Positions 28,285-38,104 of a stretch of DNA of 64,000 bases are shown here, one piece after another. Position numbers and translations under genes: made by a program. The stretch lies in assembly GCF_900109605.1 (NCBI RefSeq), contig NZ_FOAM01000001.1:310001-374000 (forward strand), read 5' to 3'. The notes under the pieces are model-generated. The model worked only from the letters and a program-made list of their open reading frames with translations. It was not told the origin of the DNA and did no database searches. The first letter of the stretch is position 1; every line of letters begins with the position of its first letter. The DNA comes from Xaviernesmea oryzae (GTDB lineage Bacteria; Pseudomonadota; Alphaproteobacteria; Rhizobiales; Rhizobiaceae).

Positions 28285-29862
28285 ATGTTTGACAATCTCC
28301 AGGACCGCCTCTCGTCCATCCTGAACGGATTGACCGGCCGCGGCGCGCTGTCGGAGGCCGATGTTGCCGCCGCCCTGCGCGAGGTGCGTCGCGCGCTGCT
28401 CGAAGCCGACGTGGCCTTGGAAGTGGTGCGGTCCTTCACGGACCGCGTGCGCGAGAAGGCCATTGGCGCGGCGGTTCTCAAGGCGATCAAGCCCGGCCAG
28501 ATGGTGGTCAAGATCGTTCATGACGAGCTGATCGCCATGCTGGGCGAGGAGGGCGTGCCGATCGACCTCAATGCCCCGGCCCCCGTCGTCATCATGATGG
28601 TCGGTCTGCAGGGTTCGGGCAAGACCACCACCACCGGCAAGATCGCCCATCGCCTGACGCATCGCGAAAAGCGCAAGGTGCTGATGGCCTCGCTCGACAC
28701 GCGCCGTCCGGCCGCGCAGGAGCAGCTGCGCCAGCTCGGCGCGCAGACTTCGATCGACACGCTGCCGATCATTGCCGGCCAGTCGCCCACCGATATTGCC
28801 GCGCGCGCCGTCCAGGCCGCCAAGCTCGGCGGCCATGACGTCGTCATCCTCGACACCGCCGGCCGCACCCATATCGACGAGCCCTTGATGCTCGAAATGG
28901 CGGAGATCAAGCGCCGCTCCAACCCGCATGAAATCCTGCTGGTCGCCGATGCGCTGACCGGTCAGGACGCCGTCAATCTCGCGCGCAATTTCGATGAGCG
29001 CGTCGGCATCACCGGCCTGGTGCTGACCCGCATGGATGGCGACGGCCGCGGCGGTGCAGCGCTCTCCATGCGCGCTGTCACCGGCAAGCCGATCAAGCTG
29101 ATCGGCGTCGGCGAAAAGGTCTCGGAGCTGGAGGAGTTTCATCCCCGGCGCGTGGCCGACCGCATTCTTGGCATGGGCGACATCGTCTCGCTGGTGGAAA
29201 AGGCCGCCGAGACGATCGATGCCGAAAAGGCCAAGGCCATGGCCGAGAAGATGGCCAAGGGCAAGTTCGACCTGAACGATCTGGCCGACCAGCTGCGCCA
29301 GATGCAGAAGATGGGCGGCATGGGCGGCATCATGGGAATGATGCCCGGCATGGCCGGCATGAAGGACAAGATCGCCGCCGCCGGCCTCGACGATCGGATG
29401 TTTGCCCGTCAGATCGCCATCATCTCCTCCATGACCAAGGCCGAGCGCGCCAATCCGGATCTGCTCAAGCATTCCCGCAAGAAGCGCATCGCCGCCGGCT
29501 CCGGCACGGATGCGGCCGACATCAACAAGCTTTTGAAGATGCACCGCCAGATGGCGGACATGATGAAGATGATGGGCGGCAAGAAGGGCGGCGGCATGAT
29601 GAAGCAGCTCATGGGCGGCCTGGGTGCCAAGATGGGGCTCGGCGGTGGCATGGGGGGCATGCCCGACCTGTCGCAGATGGACCCGAAGCAGCTGGAAGCC
29701 CTGCAGAAGCAGGCTGAGGCTGCCGGTCTTGGCCCTGGCATGGGCAAGGGGCTGCCCGGTGGTCTTCCTGGTCTGCCCGGCAAGTTGCCCGGGCTGGGCG
29801 GCGGCCGGTTGCCCGGGCTTGGCGGCCTTCCGGGCCTGCCTGGCTTTCCCAAGAAAAAGTAA
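28285..29862 (+). CDS. ffh: Signal recognition particle protein Ffh
   Basis: The SRP GTPase, 525 residues, which binds 4.5S RNA and signal sequences on nascent chains. N domain at residues 1-85, G domain with GLQGSGKTTTTGKIA, DTAGRTHIDEPLM and TRMDGDGRGGAAL, then the methionine-rich M domain from about residue 325 (GGMGGIMGMMPGMAGM, MHRQMADMMKMMGG). The last 50 residues are an unusual glycine/leucine/proline-rich tail ending PGFPKKK. I chose ATG 28285 because AAAGGG lies seven bases upstream; an ATG at 28261 would add eight residues. Confidence 0.96.
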   Translation: MFDNLQDRLSSILNGLTGRGALSEADVAAALREVRRALLEADVALEVVRSFTDRVREKAIGAAVLKAIKPGQMVVKIVHDELIAMLGEEGVPIDLNAPAPVVIMMVGLQGSGKTTTTGKIAHRLTHREKRKVLMASLDTRRPAAQEQLRQLGAQTSIDTLPIIAGQSPTDIAARAVQAAKLGGHDVVILDTAGRTHIDEPLMLEMAEIKRRSNPHEILLVADALTGQDAVNLARNFDERVGITGLVLTRMDGDGRGGAALSMRAVTGKPIKLIGVGEKVSELEEFHPRRVADRILGMGDIVSLVEKAAETIDAEKAKAMAEKMAKGKFDLNDLADQLRQMQKMGGMGGIMGMMPGMAGMKDKIAAAGLDDRMFARQIAIISSMTKAERANPDLLKHSRKKRIAAGSGTDAADINKLLKMHRQMADMMKMMGGKKGGGMMKQLMGGLGAKMGLGGGMGGMPDLSQMDPKQLEALQKQAEAAGLGPGMGKGLPGGLPGLPGKLPGLGGGRLPGLGGLPGLPGFPKKK

Positions 29863-29879
29863 GGAGCGGGACGCGCGCC

Positions 29880-30182
29880 ATGACCGAACCGACCGTTCGC
29901 GAGGAATTGCTGGGCTACCGCCAGTCGATCGACAATATCGATGCGGCCCTGGTTCATATGCTGGCAGAGCGCTTCCGCTGTACCCAGGCGGTCGGCGTGT
30001 TGAAGGCCCGCCACAAATTGCCGCCGGCCGATCCGGCGCGCGAAGAATACCAGATCGAGCGCCTTCGCCGCCTGGCCAAGGATGCCCGACTGGATCCGGA
30101 TTTCGCCGAGAAGTTCTTGAACTTCATCATCAAGGAAGTCATCCGGCATCATGAAGACATCGCCGCGGACCTCAAGGTCTGA
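29880..30182 (+). CDS. Chorismate mutase, AroQ (type II) class
   Basis: A protein of 100 residues that converts chorismate to prephenate in aromatic amino acid synthesis. It is all-helical, with the conserved pattern REELLGYRQSIDNIDAALVHMLAERFRCTQAVGVLKA (start of helix 1), KARHKLPPADPAREEYQIERLRRLA and FLNFIIKEVIRHHEDIA. It sits between ffh and rpsP, 17 bases after ffh. This order is familiar from rhizobia as I recall it. Free-standing monofunctional type. Confidence 0.93.
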   Translation: MTEPTVREELLGYRQSIDNIDAALVHMLAERFRCTQAVGVLKARHKLPPADPAREEYQIERLRRLAKDARLDPDFAEKFLNFIIKEVIRHHEDIAADLKV

Positions 30183-30236
30183 CGGCACCCGATCAGGCCG
30201 CGCAAGCGGTACGCCAGACATTAAAGGAGTTATGAC

Positions 30237-30599
30237 ATGGCACTGAAAATTCGTCTCGCACGCGGTGGTTCCAAGAAGCGTCCCTACTACCAGGTCGTCG
30301 TTGCCGACGCCCGCAGCCCGCGCGACGGCCGCTTCCTGGAAAAGGTCGGTTCCTGGAACCCGATGCTTGCCAAGGACGATGCCAAGCGCGTCGAACTGAA
30401 CAACGAGCGCATCCAGCATTGGCTGGATAACGGCGCACAGCCGACCGATCGCGTTCTGCGCTTCCTGGCTGAAGCCGGTCTCGCCAAGCGCGACGCCCGC
30501 AACAATCCGGAAAAGGCCAAGCCGGGCAAGAAGGCTCTGGAACGTGCCGCCGAAGCCAAGCAGAAGGCTGAGGACGCTGCGGCCGCTGCTGCGGAATAA
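30237..30599 (+). CDS. rpsP: 30S ribosomal protein S16
   Basis: A protein of 120 residues. [42 protein letters not shown] is the S16 core, and [18 protein letters not shown] follows. An alanine/lysine/glutamate-rich C-terminal extension (about residues 90-120) is typical of alphaproteobacteria. AAAGGAG precedes the ATG. It heads rpsP-rimM-trmD-rplS, although terminator-like stems follow it. Confidence 0.97.
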   Translation: MALKIRLARGGSKKRPYYQVVVADARSPRDGRFLEKVGSWNPMLAKDDAKRVELNNERIQHWLDNGAQPTDRVLRFLAEAGLAKRDARNNPEKAKPGKKALERAAEAKQKAEDAAAAAAE

Positions 30600-30610
30600 G
30601 CGCGTAACGG

Positions 30611-30640
30611 GCGCAGAAGGGACGCAAGACCCTTTTGCGC
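30611..30640 (+). other. Stem-loop in the rpsP-rimM spacer
   Basis: GCGCAGAAGGG (30611-30621) pairs with CCCTTTTGCGC (30630-30640) with one G-U position. It lies 11 bases after the rpsP stop and may dampen readthrough or protect the rpsP mRNA end. Confidence 0.5.
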
Positions 30641-30673
30641 TTTGCGCGACACCCGCAGGCGGGTATGGATGGG

Positions 30674-30700
30674 GCCCTCGCATGTCATGCGGGGGCTTTT
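30674..30700 (+). terminator. Terminator-like stem between rpsP and rimM
   Basis: GCCCTCGCAT pairs with ATGCGGGGGC (one G-U) and is followed by TTTT. It lies 75 bases after rpsP and 65 before rimM. It could set a lower level for rimM-trmD than for S16, in contrast to a simple operon. Confidence 0.6.
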
Positions 30701-30764
30701 CCTTTCTGCCCGTGGTGCGACGCACCATGGATCTGCATTGTTACTGCCATACGGATATCGAGCA

Positions 30765-31340
30765 ATGTCGGCTGGCCCAGCGAAATTGAAAAATCCCGTT
30801 CTCATGGGAACGGTCGGTGCCGCGCAGGGGCTGCGGGGCGAAGTGCGCGTCAAGAGCTTCTCCGCCGATCCGACGGCGATCGGCGATTATGGCCATCTGC
30901 ATGCCGAAGACGGCCGCGTCTTCGAGGTGCTAGAGGTGCGCGAGGCCAAGAATGTCGTGATCGTCCGCTTTCGCGGCGTCAATGACCGCACGGCCGCGGA
31001 AGCCTTGAACGGGCTGGAGCTCTTCGTCGAACGCGACAACCTGCCAGACGATGATCTCGACGATGACGAGTTCTACTATGCCGATCTGGAGGGCCTGGAG
31101 GCCTTCGATGCTGAAGGGCGCAGCTATGGCACGATCTCCGGCATTTTCGATTTCGGCGCCGGCGACCTCCTGGAGCTGAAAGGCCCCGGCAAGCGGCCCA
31201 TGCTCATTCCTTTTTCCGAACACGCCGTGCTGGAAATCGACCTTGAAAGCGGGCGGATCCTGATCGATCCCGTCGCAGCCGGCCTGGTCGAGGATAAGGA
31301 CGACGATCCCGCCGCGCCCTTCCGCCCGAAGGAAGGCTGA
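30765..31340 (+). CDS. rimM: 16S rRNA processing protein RimM
   Basis: A protein of 191 residues. [20 protein letters not shown] is the conserved N-terminus of RimM, and the PRC-barrel domain follows with [38 protein letters not shown]. It binds free 30S subunits near S19 and helps mature the 3' domain. ATG 30765 gives the natural N-terminus; in-frame upstream codons belong to the spacer. The C-terminal tail [11 protein letters not shown] is acidic. Confidence 0.96.
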   Translation: MSAGPAKLKNPVLMGTVGAAQGLRGEVRVKSFSADPTAIGDYGHLHAEDGRVFEVLEVREAKNVVIVRFRGVNDRTAAEALNGLELFVERDNLPDDDLDDDEFYYADLEGLEAFDAEGRSYGTISGIFDFGAGDLLELKGPGKRPMLIPFSEHAVLEIDLESGRILIDPVAAGLVEDKDDDPAAPFRPKEG

Positions 31341-31467
31341 GGCGCTGAGCGGATCGGGCAGATCCGGCTGTCACCATCTGCACCGTCGCGGATTGATGCC
31401 TGCTGCCGGCCGCCCACATGTATTCGCGCCCTGACCGCTGGTCATTACCCGGCGAAGGAATTTCATC

Positions 31468-32190
31468 ATGAGTTTCGCGGCTGTCGTGTTGACGCTGTAT
31501 CCGGAGATGTTTCCCGGCCATCTCGGCCACTCACTGGCCGGCAAGGCGCTTGCACGCGGCGACTGGTCGCTGGATGCGCGCCAGATCCGTGATTTTGCCA
31601 CCGACCGCCATCGCACGGTGGACGATACGCCGGCCGGCGGCGGCGCCGGCATGGTGCTGAAGCCGGACGTTCTGGCGCGCGCCATCGATGCGATAACGGC
31701 CGAAAGGCCGGCCTTGCCGCGCCTGCTGATGAGCCCGCGCGGCCGGCCGCTGACGCAAGCGCGCGTGCGGGAGCTGGCAGAGGGTCCTGGTGCGGTCATC
31801 ATTTGCGGGCGATTCGAAGGTGTCGACCAGCGGGTGATCGACAAGCGCGCGCTCGAGGAGGTTTCGATTGGCGACTATATCCTGTCCGGTGGAGAGCCCG
31901 CGGCGCTGACCGTGCTGGATGCTGTGGTACGGCTACTGCCCGGCGTTATGGGCAACCAAGCCTCCGGCGTGCAGGAAAGCTTCGAAGGCGGGCTGCTGGA
32001 GCATCCCCATTACACGCGGCCGCAGATCTTCGAGGGCGAGCCGATCCCCGAGGTGCTGACCTCGGGCAATCATGCTGCCATCCGCGCCTGGCAGCAGGCC
32101 CAGGCACTGGCACTGACCCGCGCGCGCCGTCCGGACCTTCTGCCTGAGGACGATGAGCGCAAGCAGCAGACTCAGCCGGTGATGAAGTAA
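31468..32190 (+). CDS. trmD: tRNA (guanine37-N1)-methyltransferase TrmD
   Basis: A protein of 240 residues of the SPOUT class. The knot region includes [33 protein letters not shown] and the hallmark [20 protein letters not shown]. It methylates N1 of G37 and prevents frameshifting. It follows rimM by 127 bases. Its last 19 bases overlap the 3' end of the convergent TSUP gene. Confidence 0.97.
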   Translation: MSFAAVVLTLYPEMFPGHLGHSLAGKALARGDWSLDARQIRDFATDRHRTVDDTPAGGGAGMVLKPDVLARAIDAITAERPALPRLLMSPRGRPLTQARVRELAEGPGAVIICGRFEGVDQRVIDKRALEEVSIGDYILSGGEPAALTVLDAVVRLLPGVMGNQASGVQESFEGGLLEHPHYTRPQIFEGEPIPEVLTSGNHAAIRAWQQAQALALTRARRPDLLPEDDERKQQTQPVMK

Positions 32191-32918
32191 TAGGCCGAGA
32201 GGGCCAGGCCGACCGCGATCACCAGTGCGCGCAAAAGTCCTTGCGGCACACGCCGCGCCAGCCAGACTCCCGCATAGCCGCCAAGTGCGGAGCCCGGCAC
32301 CATGGCGGCTGCTTCCGGCCAAGCCACCACCTTGCCGCTGGCAAAGACCACGATCGCCACGGCCGCGATCAGCACAGCCAGCATGTTCTTCAGCGCATTT
32401 GCCCGATGATAGCCGCCGCCCACCGTCAGTGTCATGACCGCCAGCATCATGATGCCCATGCCGGCGCCGAAAAAGCCACCATAGATAGCCGTGAGGAACT
32501 GGCCGATCAGTCCCAGGACACCGAGCGGCGCGCCCTCCTCCCGCGCCTTGGGACGGATCAGCGGGCCGAAGGCGAAGATCAGGGTCGCCGCGATCAGGAG
32601 CCAGGGCACCAGCGCGCGGAAGGACGGATTGGAAAGGGAGAGAAGAACCAGGGCGCCGATCAGGCTGCCGCCGATGGACAGCGCCCCGAGCAGAAGCACG
32701 AGGCGCCTGTCGGCCCAGAGATCGCGGCGATAGGCATGGGCCGAGGTGATATAGCCGGGAAACTGAACGATCGAGGACGTGGCATTGGCGACGACGGGCG
32801 GCAGGCCGGCAAGCGTCATCGCTCCGAAAGTCAGGAAGGTGCCGCCGCCCGCCACCGCATTGACCGCGCTGGCCAGAAAGCCCGCGAGAAAGAAGAGGAG
32901 GGCGGAGAGAAGGGTCAT
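32172..32918 (-). CDS. TSUP-family (TauE/SafE) membrane transporter
   Basis: A protein of 248 residues with about eight hydrophobic segments. The two TSUP repeats begin [25 protein letters not shown] and [26 protein letters not shown], the latter with the conserved [10 protein letters not shown] motif. Such proteins export sulfoacetate, sulfite or other organic anions. There is no linked sulfur gene to point to a substrate. The gene converges on trmD with a 19-base overlap of coding ends. Confidence 0.9.
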   Translation of the reverse strand: MTLLSALLFFLAGFLASAVNAVAGGGTFLTFGAMTLAGLPPVVANATSSIVQFPGYITSAHAYRRDLWADRRLVLLLGALSIGGSLIGALVLLSLSNPSFRALVPWLLIAATLIFAFGPLIRPKAREEGAPLGVLGLIGQFLTAIYGGFFGAGMGIMMLAVMTLTVGGGYHRANALKNMLAVLIAAVAIVVFASGKVVAWPEAAAMVPGSALGGYAGVWLARRVPQGLLRALVIAVGLALSAYYFITG

Positions 32919-33148
32919 CGGGATCTCGCAAGCATAGCGATGGGGGCAGACAGGCGTTACGGGGATTAGGACAAGGCCGGGCGAATTGTCCAGACGCTGA
33001 GGCGGGCGCGCTTGGATCGATTGCCGGAACTGCGGCGTACCCTCTCGACCTTTCTCCCGCCTGTTGAATTTGAATGCATGCCGTCGCTATCAAAGGCGAT
33101 AGGCGGTGGAATGACGGTTTCTCGCAGTCTCAATGGACGAGGGTGGTC

Positions 33149-33628
33149 ATGAACGGGACGGAAGGCGCATGGCGTGTGCGGAAGGTCGAGCAGGGGGAGG
33201 GGGCACAGCTACGCACGCTTCTAAACCAGCATCTGCTCGAACTTTCGGCCTATGCGGAAATCGACCAGGCTTATCCCTATTTTCCGCTCTATTTTACCGA
33301 GGCGGATCGCTCGGCCTGGTTTGTCGAGGTCGATCAAGCTGTTGCCGGCTTCGCGCTGGTCAACCGCCATGCCGTCTCCGGCCTGTCCACGGATCGTGCC
33401 CTGGCGGAATTCTACATTCTGCCGCACGCACGCCGGCGGGGCATCGGCCGCGCCTTCGCCAACAGCTTAATTGGCGCCTCTGGCCTGCAATGGGAGCTCT
33501 CGGTGCTGAAGGCCAATGTGCTGGCGCTCGATTTCTGGCGGCGGGTCTGTCGACCCTATCGCCACCTCCATGTGATCGAGACGGAAGAGCAGAGCATTTT
33601 TCGCTTCCGCGCCGTCAAACGGCGCTAG
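33149..33628 (+). CDS. GNAT-family N-acetyltransferase
   Basis: A protein of 159 residues with the GNAT acyl-CoA fold. VAGFALVNRHA gives motif A beta strands, and AEFYILPHARRRGIGRAFANSLIGA contains the acetyl-CoA loop, with the R-R-x-G-I-G-R signature. A later QWELSVLKANVLALDFWRRVC matches motif B. The substrate is unknown. AGGG six bases upstream fixes ATG 33149; an extension to 33074 is less likely. It is inserted between trmD and rplS together with the TSUP gene. Confidence 0.85.
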   Translation: MNGTEGAWRVRKVEQGEGAQLRTLLNQHLLELSAYAEIDQAYPYFPLYFTEADRSAWFVEVDQAVAGFALVNRHAVSGLSTDRALAEFYILPHARRRGIGRAFANSLIGASGLQWELSVLKANVLALDFWRRVCRPYRHLHVIETEEQSIFRFRAVKRR

Positions 33629-33916
33629 CCGGGCAGGCGCCGGCGAAGCGAACTGGCGCGCATGAGGATTGCGTCAGGCCGCTCTTTTTCCGTCCTGCCC
33701 GATGATGCCAAGCGACAAAGGTCGTGACAAAGGCCTGTCAATGGTGTATCCGCGCGGCCGGTACGGGAGACTCCCGGCAACCGGAAATCAAAGAACGGTG
33801 TAATTCGCTCCACGTGCTCTGCCAGCAATGGATCAGGGCGCGACGCTCCGGCGGCAGGTCCCATGGCGGCGGCGGGCGCTCTGATCGTTTCAGAAGAACG
33901 CAAGAAGGTTAGCACG
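33629..33916 (+). promoter_or_regulatory. Leader region of rplS with a stable hairpin
   Basis: 288 bases without a gene. A compact double stem is seen at 33758-33784 (CCGGT/ACCGG outside CGGGA/TCCCG). I could not pick a confident promoter. A leader this long before a ribosomal protein gene could carry autoregulation, but no known motif was recognised. Confidence 0.4.
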
Positions 33917-34393
33917 ATGAACATCATTCAGCAGCTTGAGGCCGAACAGGTCGCCAAGATCGAAGCCAAGCGCACCCTGCCGGAATTCTCCCCGGGCGAT
34001 ACGCTGCGCGTCAACGTCCGCGTGACGGAAGGCACCCGCACCCGCGTGCAGGCCTATGAAGGCGTTTGCATTGCCCGTTCCGGCGGTAGCATCAACGAGA
34101 GCTTCACCGTTCGCAAGATCTCCTACGGCGAAGGCGTCGAGCGCGTATTCCCGGTCTACTCGCCGCTCGTCGAAAGCGTCGAAGTCGTTCGCCGCGGTAA
34201 GGTTCGCCGCGCCAAGCTCTACTATCTGCGCGACCGTCGCGGCAAGTCGGCTCGTATCATCGAGAACACCGGCACCCGCGCCCGCAAGCTCAACGAGTCC
34301 GCTCGTCTGACCGCTGCCGGCGAGAAGGCCCGTATCGAAGCTGAGAAGGTCGCTGCCGCCGAAGCTCTGGCTGCGGAAAAGCCCCAGGAATAA
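33917..34393 (+). CDS. rplS: 50S ribosomal protein L19
   Basis: A protein of 158 residues. [36 protein letters not shown] and the [42 protein letters not shown] block are the L19 core. A C-terminal extension of some 40 residues, alanine/lysine/glutamate-rich, is common in alphaproteobacteria. AAGAAGG precedes the ATG at 33917; an in-frame extension upstream is unsupported. A strong terminator follows. Confidence 0.97.
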   Translation: MNIIQQLEAEQVAKIEAKRTLPEFSPGDTLRVNVRVTEGTRTRVQAYEGVCIARSGGSINESFTVRKISYGEGVERVFPVYSPLVESVEVVRRGKVRRAKLYYLRDRRGKSARIIENTGTRARKLNESARLTAAGEKARIEAEKVAAAEALAAEKPQE

Positions 34394-34458
34394 GATCGCC
34401 GGCCGGCCGTGCTGAAGGCGCGGCCAGTGCCCGCTCTTGCCTGAGCCTATCTTGATCG

Positions 34459-34494
34459 AACCGCCTGCAATGGGATCATTGCAGGCGGTTTTTT
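34459..34494 (+). terminator. Terminator of rplS
   Basis: CCGCCTGCAATG pairs with CATTGCAGGCGG across a short loop (34461-34488), followed by TTTTTT. A textbook rho-independent terminator. Confidence 0.95.
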
Positions 34495-34634
34495 ATTGGG
34501 CATGTCGCGCAACCTGTGTGGCTCTTTGCGATGGCGATGTCTTCGAGCGCAGCAACGCAAAGCATGCTGTTTGAAGCCGACGGAATAGCTTAGGCGTCCG
34601 CGCAGGCCTCATGGGCTTGTCGCACTTCGACATG

Positions 34635-34672
34635 AAAAAAGCTCGCCCAGCGGCATGCCGGGCGAGCTTTTA
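34635..34672. terminator. Bidirectional terminator after the PAS chemoreceptor gene
   Basis: AAAGCTCGCC pairs with GGCGAGCTTTT around a loop of 13 bases. On the minus strand it is followed by TTTTTT, serving the leftward chemoreceptor gene that ends at 34698. Confidence 0.85.
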
Positions 34673-34697
34673 TGGAAGCCGTGGCGCTTGTCGTGCG

Positions 34698-36131
34698 TCA
34701 GGCAGCGCGGGCCTGGCGATAGGCCGGAGCTGCCGTGTCCACCTTGATATGCGACACTGTGCGGCTCAACTCGCTGGCCTCGACCACGAGATTGTGGCTG
34801 GCCGCCGTTGTTTCCTCGACCATGGCCGCGTTCTGCTGGGTCACCTGATCGATCTGCGAAATGGTCGAGCTGATTTCGCCGAGCGCCGTCGATTGCTCGC
34901 GCGAGGAGGCGGCGATGGTCTCGATCAGCGAGGAGATATCGCGGATCTGGCCGGAAATCTCGCCCAGCACATGGCCGGTGCGATCGACCAGATCGACCCC
35001 GCCCTTGACCTGGCTGGCGGAGGTGGAAATCAGCGTCTTGATTTCCTTGGCCGCCTTGGCCGAACGCTGGGCAAGTTCGCGCACTTCCTGCGCGACGACC
35101 GCAAAGCCGCGGCCTGCCTCGCCCGCGCGGGCTGCCTCGACGCCGGCATTGAGCGCCAGAAGGTTGGTCTGGAAGGCAATCTCGTCGATCACGCCGATGA
35201 TCTGGCCGATCTGGTCCGAGGAGCCGGCAATCTGCGCCATGGCGGAAATCGCGTCCTGCACCACGGTGCCAGAGGTTTCGGTTGCCTGGCGCGCCTGGGC
35301 CGTCAGCGTTGCGACCCGGGCAGCGTTCTGCGCGGTGTTGCCGACAGCCTGGGTGATTTCCTCGATGGCGGCAGCCGCCTGCTCGACGGATGCCGCCTGC
35401 TGTTCCGTGCGACGCGAGAGATCGTCGCAGGCATGGGTGATCTGGTTGCTGGTGTCGACGATGGTCGTGCTGGTGCCTGTGACGCCGGCAATGACGCCGC
35501 CGAGCAGCGTTGCCGTGCGATTGAAGTTTTCCTTCAGCGTGCCGGCCTTCTCCGGCAGTTGCGCCGTGATCCTGTGACGGAAATCGCCGGAAGCCAGGGC
35601 GCTCAGTCCCGCCTGAAGGGCGTTGACGATCGCCGCATCCGACTCCGTGCTCTCGCGCAAGCGCTCTTCCATCAGGACCTGGTCGTGAATATCCGTCAGC
35701 GAGCCGCAGGCCAGCACCGTGCGGCCATCCACCTGCGTGCGGCATCCGCCCGTGGCACGAAACCAGCGATAGTGTTCGTTGCGGCACTTCAGCCGGTAGC
35801 GCACGTCATAGCCGGTACGGCCGCTCTTGTCGGAAACGGCGGTGCCAAAGGCGGCAAACGTCGCAGCGGCATCGTCAGGATGCAGGCGATCCGACCAGGA
35901 CTGGACGACATTCGGAAAGTCACTTTCGCCGGAAAAGCCCATGATGCGGCGAAATTCGGCCGACCATGTCCATTGGCTCTTGGCATGCATGGCGTCGCCC
36001 TCGTGCAGAAGCGCCTCCCAGAGACCGATGCCAGCGGCCTCGCTCAGGAGCTGGAACCGCTCCTTTTGTGCGGCAAGCTCAGCCTGAGCTGCGGCGCCTG
36101 CCTGCGATGACCGCATACCGAAAAATGACAT
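34698..36131 (-). CDS. Soluble PAS-domain methyl-accepting chemotaxis protein
   Basis: A chemoreceptor of 477 residues without membrane segments. A PAS domain (about residues 27-155) shows [66 protein letters not shown] and GSLTDIHDQ, the PAC end. A short HAMP-like linker ([17 protein letters not shown]) leads to the signalling domain, with the tip [46 protein letters not shown] (about 330-375). There is no terminal CheR pentapeptide. Cytoplasmic PAS receptors often sense redox or energy state, but whether a cofactor binds cannot be seen. Confidence 0.93.
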   Translation of the reverse strand: MSFFGMRSSQAGAAAQAELAAQKERFQLLSEAAGIGLWEALLHEGDAMHAKSQWTWSAEFRRIMGFSGESDFPNVVQSWSDRLHPDDAAATFAAFGTAVSDKSGRTGYDVRYRLKCRNEHYRWFRATGGCRTQVDGRTVLACGSLTDIHDQVLMEERLRESTESDAAIVNALQAGLSALASGDFRHRITAQLPEKAGTLKENFNRTATLLGGVIAGVTGTSTTIVDTSNQITHACDDLSRRTEQQAASVEQAAAAIEEITQAVGNTAQNAARVATLTAQARQATETSGTVVQDAISAMAQIAGSSDQIGQIIGVIDEIAFQTNLLALNAGVEAARAGEAGRGFAVVAQEVRELAQRSAKAAKEIKTLISTSASQVKGGVDLVDRTGHVLGEISGQIRDISSLIETIAASSREQSTALGEISSTISQIDQVTQQNAAMVEETTAASHNLVVEASELSRTVSHIKVDTAAPAYRQARAA

Positions 36132-36558
36132 CGTGCAATACTCCTTCCACGGGACAAAGGGATATTGGCCCTAATTCTTTAAAATTGCGGAAAGGCTGAA
36201 ATAAATAGCCGGTATCGGTGCAAGAACATGAATTGAACATGAGTTATATTAGATGTATTCGCTACATTGCCGCGTGCTATGCTTGCGCTTCGCGGCTTCG
36301 GGCCGCGCTGCCCGATATTGCCGAAATGCCGGAAATTTGGTAGGACGCGCGACCATGGAATCCAAATTCGGATGTCACGCTCAGAATATCGTCGTGCTGC
36401 AGGACCATAAGCGTCTGCCGGCACGCTTTTTCGCGCGGGTCGCCGGCGCGTTGACCGCCCGACTTCGCTGACCACTCTGCCGCCGGATCAACGGCGACGC
36501 GTGGAACGGCCACAGGCCTGTCCGACTATTTTCCCCAATCGACCGATGGATGAACGCC
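36132..36558 (+). promoter_or_regulatory. Upstream region of leuC with a small uncertain ORF
   Basis: 427 bases without a firm gene. A 38-codon frame (36355-36471) begins ATG after TAGGA and ends in TGA 88 bases before leuC. It reads MESKFGCHAQNIV... and has scattered leucines but no leucine run like a classic leu leader. I annotate it only as a possibility. An AT-rich tract at 36232-36262 may hold a promoter. Confidence 0.35.
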
Positions 36559-37968
36559 ATGAGCGCACCCCGCACCCTCTATGACAAAATCTGGGACGAC
36601 CACGTTGTCAGCCGCCAGGAAGACGGCACCTGTCTTCTCTATATCGACCGTCATCTCGTTCACGAGGTGACGAGCCCGCAGGCTTTCGAGGGTCTGCGTA
36701 TGGCTGGCCGCAAGGTGCGCCATCCGGAAAAGACGCTGGCCGTGGTGGACCACAACGTACCGACCTCGCCCGACCGCAAGGAAGGCATCAAGAACGAGGA
36801 AAGCCGCATCCAGGTCGAGGCGCTTGCCCGCAATGCGGCCGACTTCAACGTCGAATATTATTCCGAAAGCGATGTGCGCCAGGGTATCGTTCATATTGTC
36901 GGCCCTGAACAGGGTTTTACCCTGCCGGGCATGACGATCGTCTGCGGCGACAGCCACACCTCGACGCACGGCGCTTTCGGTGCGCTCGCCCATGGCATCG
37001 GCACCTCCGAGGTCGAGCATGTGCTCGCGACCCAGACGCTGATCCAGAAGAAGGCGAAGAACATGCTGGTGCGTGTCGACGGCCAGCTGCCGGCAGGCGT
37101 CACCGCCAAGGATATCATCCTCGCCATCATCGGCGAAATCGGCACGGCCGGTGGCACGGGCTATGTCATCGAATATGCGGGCGAAGCCATTCGCGCGCTG
37201 TCGATGGAAGGCCGCATGACCATCTGCAACATGTCGATCGAGGGCGGCGCCCGCGCTGGCCTGATCGCGCCCGATGAGACGACGTTTGCCTATGTCAAGG
37301 ACAAGCCGCGCGCGCCCAAGGGCACGGCCTGGGATATGGCCGTGGCCTATTGGAAGACGCTCGCCAGCGACGAAGGCGCGCATTACGACCGTGTCGTCGT
37401 GCTCGACGCCGCCGCGCTGCCGCCCATCGTCTCCTGGGGCTCCTCGCCGGAGGATGTCGTTTCCGTTCAGGGCGTCGTGCCCAACCCGGACGAGATCGCG
37501 GACGAGGTCAAGCGCGCCTCTAAATGGCGGGCACTCGACTATATGGGCCTGAAGCCCGGTACCAAGATCACCGACATCGGCGTCGATCGTGTGTTCATCG
37601 GTTCCTGCACCAACGGCCGCATCGAGGACCTGCGAGAAGTGGCCAAGGTGGTCGAAGGCAAGACGGTGGCATCCACCGTCTCGGCCATGATCGTCCCCGG
37701 CTCCGGCCTGGTGAAGGAACAGGCCGAAGCCGAGGGTCTCGACGTGATCTTCAAGGCCGCCGGCTTCGACTGGCGCGAGCCGGGATGCTCCATGTGTCTG
37801 GCGATGAACGACGACCGGCTGAAGCCGGGCGAGCGTTGCGCCTCCACCTCGAACCGCAATTTCGAAGGCCGCCAGGGCTTCAAGGGCCGCACCCACCTGG
37901 TCTCCCCTGCGATGGCCGCCGCCGCCGCCATCGCCGGCCATTTCGTGGATATCCGCGAATTCAACTGA
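36559..37968 (+). CDS. leuC: 3-isopropylmalate dehydratase large subunit
   Basis: A protein of 469 residues, an aconitase-superfamily [4Fe-4S] enzyme that isomerises 2- to 3-isopropylmalate in leucine synthesis; leuD, the small subunit, is not in the window. Cluster ligands are in [13 protein letters not shown] and [39 protein letters not shown] and [14 protein letters not shown] are conserved. I chose ATG 36559 ([12 protein letters not shown]), the usual start; ATG 36550 would add three residues. A strong terminator follows. Confidence 0.97.
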   Translation: MSAPRTLYDKIWDDHVVSRQEDGTCLLYIDRHLVHEVTSPQAFEGLRMAGRKVRHPEKTLAVVDHNVPTSPDRKEGIKNEESRIQVEALARNAADFNVEYYSESDVRQGIVHIVGPEQGFTLPGMTIVCGDSHTSTHGAFGALAHGIGTSEVEHVLATQTLIQKKAKNMLVRVDGQLPAGVTAKDIILAIIGEIGTAGGTGYVIEYAGEAIRALSMEGRMTICNMSIEGGARAGLIAPDETTFAYVKDKPRAPKGTAWDMAVAYWKTLASDEGAHYDRVVVLDAAALPPIVSWGSSPEDVVSVQGVVPNPDEIADEVKRASKWRALDYMGLKPGTKITDIGVDRVFIGSCTNGRIEDLREVAKVVEGKTVASTVSAMIVPGSGLVKEQAEAEGLDVIFKAAGFDWREPGCSMCLAMNDDRLKPGERCASTSNRNFEGRQGFKGRTHLVSPAMAAAAAIAGHFVDIREFN

Positions 37969-37992
37969 CCGGCAGAGCATCCGGCAAGATAG

Positions 37993-38019
37993 AAAAAGGC
38001 GGCTCAGGGCCGCCTTTTT
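37993..38019. terminator. Terminator of leuC, able to act both ways
   Basis: AAAAAGGCGGC and GCCGCCTTTTT pair across a short loop. It lies 25 bases after leuC and could also end transcripts coming from the leftward polysaccharide operon. Confidence 0.92.
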
Positions 38020-38104
38020 CATGTGTTTCGGCCGTGCAGGCGTTTCAAGCACCCGCCTGTAGCCGGAAGTAGTGTCCCGAGATCCGTTTTAGGTAGACGG
38101 CTTC

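Noticed and set aside
27457-29544. 695-codon antisense frame over ffh and the chemoreceptor end
   Set aside because: It spans two real genes on the other strand, has no ribosome-binding site and no family features.
36526-38052. 508-codon antisense frame over leuC
   Set aside because: leuC is intact on the other strand, and this frame shows no domain.
38020-38104. Possible transposon remnant at the boundary of the polysaccharide block
   Set aside because: No inverted repeats, target duplication or transposase fragment could be found there.
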